Source: JAKRSE01 sp943369295 (GTDB taxonomy: Bacteria > Armatimonadota > Fimbriimonadia > Fimbriimonadales > Fimbriimonadaceae). From it: a stretch of 64,000 nucleotides of DNA. How positions within the stretch are numbered: position 1 is the first letter of the stretch; each line of letters opens with the position of its first letter. The notes beneath the pieces were generated by a model. It was not told the DNA's origin, ran no database searches, and was given only the letters and a program-made list of their open reading frames with translations. Below are positions 52,661 through 61,300 of the stretch, in pieces. The stretch lies in contig CALRMU020000001.1 of assembly GCA_943369295.1 (NCBI GenBank), forward strand, positions 806,001 through 870,000. The letters run 5' to 3'. A program made the translations under genes and the position numbers.

Positions 52661-53137
52661 CTAGGAAACTGACGGTGGCGTTTCGAGATGAGATGACAAA
52701 AGGGCTTCTGCTTCTGGGCTTATGGTGTAGCTCGGATCTCTCATCTGGCCGAGCTTAATGACCAAGTCTCTGATTTCTGTTCGATGCATATGGAGCAGAA
52801 ACAAGCTCTGCTCTTCGGAATGGACCTGGTAGAAGAGGTCGAGACTGCCAGCTTCTTCTGCTCCAGCGAGGCTGGATGCAATGAGGATCCAAAACTTGCT
52901 TGGCTTGTTGAATTCAGTGGGGCCGCAGCCTAACTTGCTTAGGTTCTTTTCTAGTCTTCTTTTGTCAAAAGATGCATTGAACTTGTTCAACAGCTCATTT
53001 GATCTGGGATCAGGGGCCTCGAAAACTTCGACGTCCATTCCAGGATAGAGCTTGTCAATGGCCCTTGCCATGATGAGGGAATCCCACCAACCTATCCCTT
53101 GTTTCCGCAGCTCTTTGACTCTATCCCAATAAGCCAT
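52661..53137 (-). CDS. Hypothetical 158-aa protein
   Basis: Soluble, helix-rich, beginning MAYWDRVKELRKQGIGWWDSL. No signal peptide and no family recognised. Eighteen bases beyond the stop of the TIGR03790 gene, same strand, probably co-transcribed with it. Confidence 0.65.
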   Translation of the reverse strand: MAYWDRVKELRKQGIGWWDSLIMARAIDKLYPGMDVEVFEAPDPRSNELLNKFNASFDKRRLEKNLSKLGCGPTEFNKPSKFWILIASSLAGAEEAGSLDLFYQVHSEEQSLFLLHMHRTEIRDLVIKLGQMRDPSYTISPEAEALLSSHLETPPSVS

Positions 53138-53155
53138 GACTCCTACAGATGACAG

Positions 53156-54307
53156 CTACTTGGCATAGGGGGCGCAGAGAGGATCACCAATGACCACATC
53201 CTTCCACCTCACAATCTTGCTGGCAGCGTAAAAAGATTCTGCCAGATTTGCACCGGAAGTGTATTTGGCAAAAAGGGTTGGAGGCTCGGCGAGGGCGAAA
53301 GTGTAGGGCTCGCTGACATAGCCCTTAACCCCCGTGACTCCCTGCTGAATAAGGTCGGCGATGAGAGACTGCCCACCCTCAGTTGGAAGAAAGGTTCGGC
53401 CAGAAGTAGAAACGTAAGTCTCGGCCAAAGCTCCAGGTAGAAACTTGAGACGACGGTAAGCACCAAGATCAAAAGCGCCATCGTTGCTGCCCCAGCTTGC
53501 GTAGCCCATTAGCCGCTCTGATGGTGCTTTGAATAGGGCTGTCGCTTCGTAAGTTGAGTTAAAGCCTCGACCAGAAAGGCCCCTGTCAGCTTCTCTCAAA
53601 AGATCCTGCATATCCTTGTAGGCAGGGTCTTCTCTGTTGGCGGCTCCATCAAAAAAGAAGGGTCCCTTAGCTGGTTTGGCCTCGAGACTCAAATCCACAA
53701 GCCTGATTGCCGAGCCAGTCGTGTAGCCATCCAGCCTGGTGACCAGGTGCATTCTGTACTTGGCGGCAGAAAATGGTTCTTTCGATTTGTAGTAAGGGTT
53801 TCTGTGCGATCCTGCGACCTCACCCTGCGTCATTGCGGGGTCCTTTTCTGGCAGATACATGGCAGCCAGAAGGGAATCAACCGATCTGCCTGACAGGTCA
53901 TCGACCCTGATCGGCACTCCTTTGGTCAGAACCACATAGTCGTACTTTGAACCTGGCTGGCCAAGAGCAGCCTTGACTGGCCCTTCGATATCTGACCGGT
54001 AGGTGCCGGACTGGATGCCTTCGCTGGTAGGGGCAGCAATGGTCAGGATCTGCCCGGAGGGGATTCCGCGCTTTTGGGCGTAGTAGCGGCCAATGGTGCC
54101 GCTGGCACTGGAGTTTGAGTTGACAACGACCAGGACTCTGCGGGTGAGTTTGTTAGGGGCAGTTCCTTGTTCGTTTGCCGCAGGGGTTCTTTGTGCGGCA
54201 CTGCCCGCTGTCGGCCTGGTTCGAGCCTGGAACGAATTGAGGCTGTCTTCAACCTGGGAACAGCCTGCGGCCAAGCCTGCCAAAGCAATTATTCCAATCA
54301 TGCGCAC
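53156..54307 (-). CDS. TIGR03790-family lipoprotein
   Basis: 383 aa. A lipoprotein signal ends in LAAGC (Cys about residue 16), then a low-complexity linker. The family core follows: RRVLVVVNSNSSASGTIGRYYAQKRGIP, YVVLTKGVPIRVDD, GYASWGSNDGAFD and the GGQSLIADLIQQGVTGVKGYVSEPY end. The function is unknown; the family is common in Planctomycetota and Acidobacteriota-like genomes. Confidence 0.85.
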   Translation of the reverse strand: MRMIGIIALAGLAAGCSQVEDSLNSFQARTRPTAGSAAQRTPAANEQGTAPNKLTRRVLVVVNSNSSASGTIGRYYAQKRGIPSGQILTIAAPTSEGIQSGTYRSDIEGPVKAALGQPGSKYDYVVLTKGVPIRVDDLSGRSVDSLLAAMYLPEKDPAMTQGEVAGSHRNPYYKSKEPFSAAKYRMHLVTRLDGYTTGSAIRLVDLSLEAKPAKGPFFFDGAANREDPAYKDMQDLLREADRGLSGRGFNSTYEATALFKAPSERLMGYASWGSNDGAFDLGAYRRLKFLPGALAETYVSTSGRTFLPTEGGQSLIADLIQQGVTGVKGYVSEPYTFALAEPPTLFAKYTSGANLAESFYAASKIVRWKDVVIGDPLCAPYAK

Positions 54308-54422
54308 TTTTATCTTGGCTCCTTATCATTATGAGACGCATGGAACGTGCCTTTGCCTTGCTTGAAAGCTTTTTTGATGCGAGTCTTAGGCTGAAACTGA
54401 ATCGCCTGATAGACTCTGAAGC

Positions 54423-55007
54423 ATGAAGCTTCCTTGGCCTGTGGTTTTGGCTTCGGCCTCTCCCCGTCGGCAGGAGCTGCTGAAACAGATCGTCCCAGAA
54501 TTCTTGGTGGATGCCGCCGATTTGGATGAGGAAGCTTTGACCGACCCTGACCCCTGGGTGACGGCTCAGAAGCTGGCCCGAGAAAAGGCTTTGGCTGTGC
54601 GTGCCCGGCACGAAGATGCCCTTGTGATCGCCGGAGACACTGTCGTTGCCCTCCCTGAAGGCGAAGGGTGGGTTCAGCTGGCTAAACCTAACGATGCCGC
54701 TCATGCTGAGCAGATGCTGGCCCAGCTTTCTGGCAGGACTCATACTGTCATCACTGGTGTCGCCTTGGCATCTCCGGGTGGCTTCAGCGCCTTTACCGAG
54801 GCCAGCAAGGTGACCTTTCGTCAGCTTAGTTCGGAGGAGATTTCGAAGTATGTTGCCACGGGTGAACCGCTCGATAAAGCGGGCAGCTATGGCCTACAGG
54901 GCATGGCCAAGAACTTTATAGCCCAGGTGGAAGGCAGCGTCACCTGCGTTATCGGTCTGCCGATGGAAAGGCTGGAAGAGGCTCTGCGGAGCCTGGTGAA
55001 GAAGTGA
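54423..55007 (+). CDS. maf: Maf-family nucleoside triphosphate pyrophosphatase
   Basis: 194 aa. The signature VLASASPRRQELL at the N-terminus, VIAGDTVVALPEG and GKSYGLQGMAKNF-like (GSYGLQGMAKNF) motifs are present. The family hydrolyses non-canonical or modified nucleotides. Overlaps hisH by four bases (GTGA). Confidence 0.92.
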   Translation: MKLPWPVVLASASPRRQELLKQIVPEFLVDAADLDEEALTDPDPWVTAQKLAREKALAVRARHEDALVIAGDTVVALPEGEGWVQLAKPNDAAHAEQMLAQLSGRTHTVITGVALASPGGFSAFTEASKVTFRQLSSEEISKYVATGEPLDKAGSYGLQGMAKNFIAQVEGSVTCVIGLPMERLEEALRSLVKK

Positions 55008-55621
55008 TCGGAATCATTGACTACGGCATGGGCAATTTAAGCAGCGTTGCTAATGCCCTGGATCATCTTGAGATTCCTAACCGCTTGCTGGAATCGCCAA
55101 AGCAAATGGTGGAGTGTGATCGAGTCATTCTTCCGGGTGTCGGCGCATTTGGCCGAGCCATGGAAAACTTAACGGCTGGGGGCTGGGTTGACGCAGTGCA
55201 TGGCTGGGCTGAGGAAGGGAAACCCTTGTTGGGAATCTGCCTTGGTATGCAGCTTTTGGTTGATGAAAGCACAGAGTTTGGCTTAACCAAAGGGTTGGGT
55301 CTCATCTCTGGCCGGGTTGATCTCATGACTCCAGAAGACTTGGTCGTCCCCCACATGGGCTGGAATTCCTTGTCTGTTCTTCAGCCTCATCCTGTTTTGG
55401 CAGGTGTCAACCAAGGGGATGATGTTTACTTTGTTCACTCCTTTGCCCTAAAGGATAACCGAGACTGCTGGCTCGCGACGGCTGACTATGGTGGGGAGGT
55501 TCCTGCCGTGATTGGAAAAGGGAATGTGGTCGGAACCCAGTTCCACCCAGAAAAGAGCCTGGCTCCGGGGTTGGCGATTTTGCAGGCCTTCTCCGAGTGG
55601 GACGGGGTTTGGGAAGGGTAG
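55004..55621 (+). CDS. hisH: Imidazole glycerol phosphate synthase glutaminase subunit
   Basis: 205 aa from GTG 55004. The class I glutamine amidotransferase triad is visible: Cys in LLGICLGMQLLVD, His and Glu in QFHPEKS. IIDYGMGNLSSVANAL is the usual opening. It supplies ammonia to HisF in histidine biosynthesis. hisF is not adjacent, which is unusual. Confidence 0.94.
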   Translation: MIGIIDYGMGNLSSVANALDHLEIPNRLLESPKQMVECDRVILPGVGAFGRAMENLTAGGWVDAVHGWAEEGKPLLGICLGMQLLVDESTEFGLTKGLGLISGRVDLMTPEDLVVPHMGWNSLSVLQPHPVLAGVNQGDDVYFVHSFALKDNRDCWLATADYGGEVPAVIGKGNVVGTQFHPEKSLAPGLAILQAFSEWDGVWEG

Positions 55622-55626
55622 GGGGC

Positions 55627-56898
55627 CTAACAGCTAACAATCACGGGACGAGGTTCAACCGGCTCTTCAGACACCTCGATCCAATCTAACTCAATTGCCC
55701 TTCCGTCTTTGGAATGGAGATGTCCAACCACTTGGTTGGTTTCGATCTTGTCACCCACCTGGACATCTAGCTCAACTCCCACCGAATGGTCAATCTGGTC
55801 GGTTTTCTGGCGACGGCCACCGCCCAGGTCGAGAACGAGTTCTCCAACCTTGTCGGCAGCAACCCGTTTCACCCAGCCAGAAGGACCCTTGTAAACAAGA
55901 GATGTCACATGAGGAGCCCTGCACCATTCTTCATCGTCAAAGACCTCAATGGTGCCGCCCTGTTCACGAACCCAATGCATGGCCATTTGCATGGCTCCGC
56001 CATTGTCGATGCTTTCTCTCACCTTAGCCGGGTTGAGACCCAAAGCCTTCAAGGTCTCTTCGGCAAACCAGAAGCAGAGCTCGGCAAATCGACCTGTCTC
56101 TTCGCCTCTCAAAACCCTGATAGCTTCTTTCACCTCAAGGGCATTCCCCACGGCGCGGCCCAGAGGCTGATCCATATCTGTGATCGCGGCGCGAATGTTC
56201 AGCCCGGCCAGTGTGCCAACCTCGGTGAGGGCGGCCTTTAGCTTTTCAGCCTGTGCCAGATCTTTCATGAAAGCACCAGCCCCGCATTTGACATCAAGAA
56301 TCACTGTCTCGGCACCGCCAGCAATCTTCTTGCTCAGGATGCTGCTGACGATGAGGGGGATGGAATCGACTGTGCCAGTTACGTCGCGCAGGGCATAAAG
56401 AATCTTGTCGGCCGGGGCAAGGCGCGGGGTCTGACCCGTTAAAGCGCAGCCAACCAGCTTGGCCTGCTTGATTAACTCTTCTGGGGCCAGGTCGGTGCGA
56501 AAACCGGGGATTGACTCCAGCTTGTCAATCGTGCCGCCCGTGATTCCTAAACCTCGGCCAGACATCTTGACGATGGTCAGATCGCAGCAGGCAAGCAGAG
56601 GCACCAAGACCAGGGTGGTTTTGTCTCCAACGCCTCCCGTTGAGTGCTTGTCCACCCAGGGCTTTGGAAGGTCGCCAAGGTCCATTCTTTCTCCGCTGGC
56701 GGCCATGGCCAGGGTGAGGTCGGCCGTTTCCTGGGGCGTAAAGCCTTGAATGTAGGCGGCCATCAGCCATGCTGAGAGCTGGTAGTCCGGAATCGTGCCT
56801 TCCGCCGCCGCCTTGGCCAAAAAGTCCAGCTCCTCGCGGGTGTGGGTTCCCCCGTCTCTTTTCTTCGCGATCAGGTTAACGACTGTCGGCTCAGGCAC
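55627..56898 (-). CDS. Pyrimidine-nucleoside/thymidine phosphorylase
   Basis: 423 aa. The family signature SGRGLGITGGTIDKLESIPG and KHSTGGVGDKTTLVLVPLLA are intact. It cleaves pyrimidine nucleosides with phosphate. Thymidine-specific (deoA) and broad (pdp) forms cannot be separated by eye. Convergent with hisH, stops 6 bp apart. Confidence 0.92.
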   Translation of the reverse strand: MPEPTVVNLIAKKRDGGTHTREELDFLAKAAAEGTIPDYQLSAWLMAAYIQGFTPQETADLTLAMAASGERMDLGDLPKPWVDKHSTGGVGDKTTLVLVPLLACCDLTIVKMSGRGLGITGGTIDKLESIPGFRTDLAPEELIKQAKLVGCALTGQTPRLAPADKILYALRDVTGTVDSIPLIVSSILSKKIAGGAETVILDVKCGAGAFMKDLAQAEKLKAALTEVGTLAGLNIRAAITDMDQPLGRAVGNALEVKEAIRVLRGEETGRFAELCFWFAEETLKALGLNPAKVRESIDNGGAMQMAMHWVREQGGTIEVFDDEEWCRAPHVTSLVYKGPSGWVKRVAADKVGELVLDLGGGRRQKTDQIDHSVGVELDVQVGDKIETNQVVGHLHSKDGRAIELDWIEVSEEPVEPRPVIVSC

Positions 56899-56939
56899 GA
56901 TGAGAATGCTACTACGAAGCGGCGGTTATCAGTCGGGTC

Positions 56940-57233
56940 TCAAGGATGCGGTGTTATTGAGACAATGGTCAGGTCAGATTCTGTCGGACCATAGTGCCAG
57001 AAGACGCGATAGGCGCCAGGTGTCCGGTTCTCAACATAGGATTCCCAGATTTTTTCTCCGTGAACATCGTCGTATGCCGCATATCTGTGAGAATTCAGCC
57101 CTGGATGCCTGGGATTGCTTTCCAATCGAGCCAAACAAGCCATCACCTTCTTATGTTTTTTTGAATCCAGTCGCCCAATCTCAGCCAGCTGATCTCTTGC
57201 AAAAAGCGAGAACTGTAGACGGTACTCCATCAC
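56940..57233 (-). CDS. RelE/ParE-like toxin
   Basis: 97 aa. FSLFARDQLAEIGRLDSKKHKKVMACLARLESNPRHPG and AYRVFWHYGPTESDLTIVSITPHP match the RelE/HigB-type fold. It overlaps its antitoxin by four bases, antitoxin first. Confidence 0.72.
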   Translation of the reverse strand: MMEYRLQFSLFARDQLAEIGRLDSKKHKKVMACLARLESNPRHPGLNSHRYAAYDDVHGEKIWESYVENRTPGAYRVFWHYGPTESDLTIVSITPHP

Positions 57234-57562
57234 TCTTCGTCGTCTTTGGTCAGATATTCGGCAAATGAGCCAAGGTAGACCGTCTCTCCAGCGCGCGACT
57301 GCTCCAAGCCTTTCTGCACCATGGCCTGAGCCTCAGAGTTCTTGTAGAACCAGACTTCGCGTTCAGGAACAGCCACCATTGGGGTCAGCAGAATCGAACC
57401 ATCTGGCTGTTCTTCCACCTGCCACAGCTTGTTAGCGTTTGCTGTGCCCAACGCTACTCTGCCCTTGGAATCTGAGCTGTTGAGTTTTGGCAGGGGTGCC
57501 TTCGTATAGACAGCCGCAGCTTCTGTGACGCCCTCTTGCCCATTGCCTTCCTTTTTTGCCAT
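57230..57562 (-). CDS. Antitoxin partner, AbrB-like N-terminus possible
   Basis: About 110 aa from ATG 57562; the frame is open to 57631. SSDSKGRVALGTANANKLWQVEEQPDGSILLTPM resembles an AbrB/SpoVT-like DNA-binding element, followed by a charged C-terminal tail (AEYLTKDDEE). Two perfect palindromes directly upstream are a candidate autoregulatory operator. Confidence 0.65.
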   Translation of the reverse strand: MAKKEGNGQEGVTEAAAVYTKAPLPKLNSSDSKGRVALGTANANKLWQVEEQPDGSILLTPMVAVPEREVWFYKNSEAQAMVQKGLEQSRAGETVYLGSFAEYLTKDDEE

Positions 57563-57583
57563 ACAAATTTGTGGGGAATTCCC
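57563..57583. promoter_or_regulatory. Two adjacent palindromes upstream of the antitoxin start
   Basis: ACAAATTTGT at 57563-57572 and GGGAATTCCC at 57574-57583, starting right next to the antitoxin ATG. The position fits a toxin-antitoxin operator. They also lie 55-75 bp upstream of the divergent CoA-transferase start. Confidence 0.55.
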
Positions 57584-57638
57584 ACTTTCCCACAGCCATT
57601 TTACCACCCAAATCTTCGCAACACAGTACAATCAATCA

Positions 57639-58292
57639 ATGCCATTGAGCCGCGAGCAGATGGCCGCTAGAGCCGCCGAAGAACTGAGGGACGGGTACTG
57701 CGTCAACCTCGGAATCGGCATTCCGACCCTAGTGGCAAACTGCATCCCCGAAGGAGTGGAAGTCGTGCTGCAGAGCGAGAACGGGATGCTCGGAATGGGG
57801 CCCTTCCCCTACGAAGGCGAAGCCGACCCCGACCTGATCAACGCAGGAAAGCAGACGATCACAGAGATTCCGGGCACCAGCTATTTTTCTTCCGCCGATT
57901 CATTTGGAATGATTCGAGGCGGCCATATCGACATCACCATTCTTGGCGCCATGGAAGTCAGCGAAAAAGGCGACCTCGCCAACTGGATGATTCCGGGCAA
58001 GCTTGTAAAGGGCATGGGAGGCGCCATGGACCTTGTCGCTGGAGTCAAGCAGGTGGTTGTGGTTATGGATCACACCAACAAAGTCGGAGATTCTAAGGTG
58101 CTGAAGGAATGCACCCTGCCCCTGACGGGCCAGGCTTGTGTTGATCTCATCATCACCAACCTCTGCGTTTTCCAGGTCGAGAGAGGGCAGGGAATGACCC
58201 TTATTGAATTGGCCCCCGATGTCACAGCGGACGATGTGCGAAAGGCGACTCAGGCCGACTACGCCGTGGCTGACTTACTGCGTCAGCTGTAA
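57639..58292 (+). CDS. scoB: 3-oxoacid CoA-transferase subunit B, orphan
   Basis: 218 aa from ATG 57639. GYCVNLGIGIPTLVANCIPEG, LQSENGMLGMGP (catalytic Glu) and GGAMDLVAGVKQVVVVMDHTNK are typical. It should pair with an A subunit, which is not adjacent: upstream is the divergent TA module and downstream a terminator. Either the A subunit is encoded elsewhere or the pair was broken. Confidence 0.9.
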   Translation: MPLSREQMAARAAEELRDGYCVNLGIGIPTLVANCIPEGVEVVLQSENGMLGMGPFPYEGEADPDLINAGKQTITEIPGTSYFSSADSFGMIRGGHIDITILGAMEVSEKGDLANWMIPGKLVKGMGGAMDLVAGVKQVVVVMDHTNKVGDSKVLKECTLPLTGQACVDLIITNLCVFQVERGQGMTLIELAPDVTADDVRKATQADYAVADLLRQL

Positions 58293-58326
58293 TCTCGGTC
58301 GAAAAAAAACGAACCTCAAAAAGCGA

Positions 58327-58365
58327 GAGAGGGGTCGGAGCTTAAAGCTCCGACCCCTCTCTTTT
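58327..58365 (+). terminator. Strong Rho-independent terminator
   Basis: A 15-bp stem GAGAGGGGTCGGAGC/GCTCCGACCCCTCTC followed by TTTT. It sits between the convergent scoB and the giant protease gene and probably serves both. Confidence 0.92.
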
Positions 58366-58381
58366 GTTCCTGTCGCCTCGG

Positions 58382-61300
58382 CTATCTCCAGAACATTCTA
58401 GAGAAGGCGTGGCTGCCAGGAATCGTTGGTCCAGCAACGCCGGTTGCGATTCTGTTCAGCCTTGACATATCCCAGATCTCAATGGCTCCTGTACCTGTCA
58501 CGAAGATCAGTTCGAAGGAGTTGGGAGCCTGGGTTTCGGCAGCGGCCACAGGGGTGAGACCGGCCGGAACAGCTGCAATGTTCACCGGGGCGCCAGAAAC
58601 TGGCGTGTCAGTGAAGTTTCGCAGAGTCTGGAAGACACCCAGCCTATAGAGCCTGGCCGTCAGGATTCTGGTCGTCGTGTTGAAGAGCAGCAGGTCCATA
58701 TGACCGTCGGCGTTGAGGTCACCGACACCAACCAGGTTTTCATCTGCAGCCAATGTGTAAAGGTTGTAGGTTCCTGTCTGAACAGTGCCGTTGTAGAGTC
58801 TGGCAACGATGGCCCGAGTCACAGAATCCTGTGTTACAAAGTCCATGCGGCCAGTGTTGTCCATGTTGGCAATGAATCGAAGCGATTCATCGGCGTTGAG
58901 AGTGATGTTGAGGGCAGTTGAACCACCAATAGTGGTTCCAGAAACCTCCTGCCTAAAGAGGGCTCTAGCCCCACCCATCGTCACGATCTCACCGGTTCCG
59001 GTAGAGCCTGCGACTTCGCCGCCACCGACGACCGTGTGACCGGCAGGGTAGCTGCCAGACAGAGGCGTCTCAACTCCAGTTCTGAAGTTGGTGGTTCTAA
59101 AGGTTCTCAAAGCAGTGTTGATCATCAGTGCCTCGCCTCGGCCTGTATTCCTAATAGCAGTCATTGAGACACTGTTGGAAGCAGAAGCGAGAACGTTGGA
59201 CGAGGAGACCGTATCGGGAAGGACACCAGGAGTGTTGCGGCTGGTGACAATGCTGCCATCAGCTCTTTCTCCGTTGCTGCCAAAGCCCCACGATCTAACC
59301 GTGCCAGCTCCGATGAAGAAGGAGTGCCTGTTGCCTGTGGCAACCTGCGTAATGTTGGTCGCAGAAGCGATGGCGTTCCAGACGTTGGTGGCGGCGCCGC
59401 CAACAGCAGAACCGTCCCCTCTCTGGCCGTGTGAGTTGCTTCCTGTGGTCATGACCTGTCGAGTTCCGCCGTAAGGGGGAATTCTGAGCAGGATGGAGTG
59501 GTCAAGGCCGCCCTGAACCATGCGGACGTCAGTGACGCCAGGGATGACAGTGGGAGTCGTCTTGCTGACGAAAGTTCCGTCACCAAGCTCACCGTTGGTG
59601 TTCTTGCCCCAGCCAACAAGGGTTCCATCGGCTCGGATGGCGAAGCCATGCTGGTTGCCAGCGGCGATATCGACCACGAACTGCGTGATGGGCAGAACTG
59701 CCGGGGCAGTGTTGTTGCTGGTGCGGCCATTGGCGCCCAGCGAACTGGAACCCCATGACCAGACTTGACCGCTGCCATCAAGAGCGAAGCCAGCAAAGGC
59801 GCCGGCCGCGACAGTGACAATGTTGCTCAGGCCGACGATCTTGGTTGGCACCAACACGTTGGTCAAAGGAGTCACGGCGCACTGGCCCACGTTGTTCTGG
59901 CCCCATGCCCAGACTTCGCCGTTGCCATCCAAGGCAAGGATGGTCGGAGCGTTGGCTGAAATGAGCCTGATGTTGGTCAGACCAGGGACCTGGCTCAGAG
60001 TTGTCTTGATGGCGCCAGCGCCAGATGTTCCGTCGCCGTGCTGACCAAAGGATCCTTGTCCCACAGTCCAGACAGTGCCGTCTGACTTGAGCACAACAAG
60101 GCAGTTGGCAGAAGCCACAGCCTGCACGATGTTTTCAGTGGTGTTGATGACACTGAAGAGCTCGCGGAAGCGGTTGGTTCCGTCGCCGACCTGGAAGTTG
60201 TTGTTGAAGCCAGAAGCCAGTGCGTTGGTCGGGGGACGAACCTGGAAGGTATCCGTTCGAGTTTCGCTGTTGGCGTTGGTGGTGACAGTAATGTTGGCAA
60301 AGGCAGCCAGCGAGGCCGGGTTGCCAAGGGTCATAGGAGTGACGATCTGAGACTGACCAGAAAGAACCGTCGGGTTCGAGTTGGCAAGAATCGAGGTGTT
60401 GTTGGTTGTGACTGTGACAGGGAGGTTGGAGCCAGCATTGCCGGTCAGTCGAGTGACGACAAAGACCCTCTGTCCGAGAACTGCGTTCATCGGGTAGACG
60501 AAGGTGCCCTGCACCAGGTTGGGGAGAACGTTGAAGTTAGCCGTCGCGGTTGTTGTGTTCAGGGTTCCTGTAATGGAGCCACTGAATCCGCTTGGCATAA
60601 CAACGCTGGGTGTAAAGGTGAAGTTGGCGGTTGCGCTTCCGCTGTTCACAACGACAGAAGCCGTTGTCGAAGAGAAGTTGCCGCTGGGAGTGTAGGAGAG
60701 GCTGACCGTTGTGTTGGTCGTCACTGCTCGGTTGAGGGTCACGGTGCCAGTCGCGCTGACTCCTCCGACTGGTGATGTCGGCGAGACAGTCACACTCGAA
60801 ATGGCAGCCCTAAGCACGGTGATGTTAGCCGAAGCCGGATTTCCGGCAATCGTGGCCGTCACTGTCCTCAAGGTATCACTCGATACCGTCGAGGTGTCGA
60901 TGGTGAAGGGGGCGGAAGTTGCGCCAGCAGGAACAGTCACGGAAGCAGGTCCAGAAACCGATGCACCGCTGTAGGTCAGGGTGGCAACAGTGCCTCCGGC
61001 CGGGGCGGCAGAATTCAGGGTTACTGTTCCTGTGGCGCTAGCGCCTCCAATAACGCTTGTGGGTGAAATCGCCAAAGTGTGGTTGTTCTGCAGCAGGGTG
61101 CCCTGCCTCATCGTCACGCTGTAGCTGTTCCAAGTGCCCGTGTCACCTGTGAAGTAGTCTGCAATCTCCAGAGTCCAGATTCCAGAAGGATTCTCACCCC
61201 AAAAGGCATTATTTGTATAGGTCCAGTTTAGGTTGTCAGCTCCGTCAGAGCCTGCTCTCCTCATCAGTCGGCTTCGAGTTCCGCTGGGAGAGGTGAGGAA

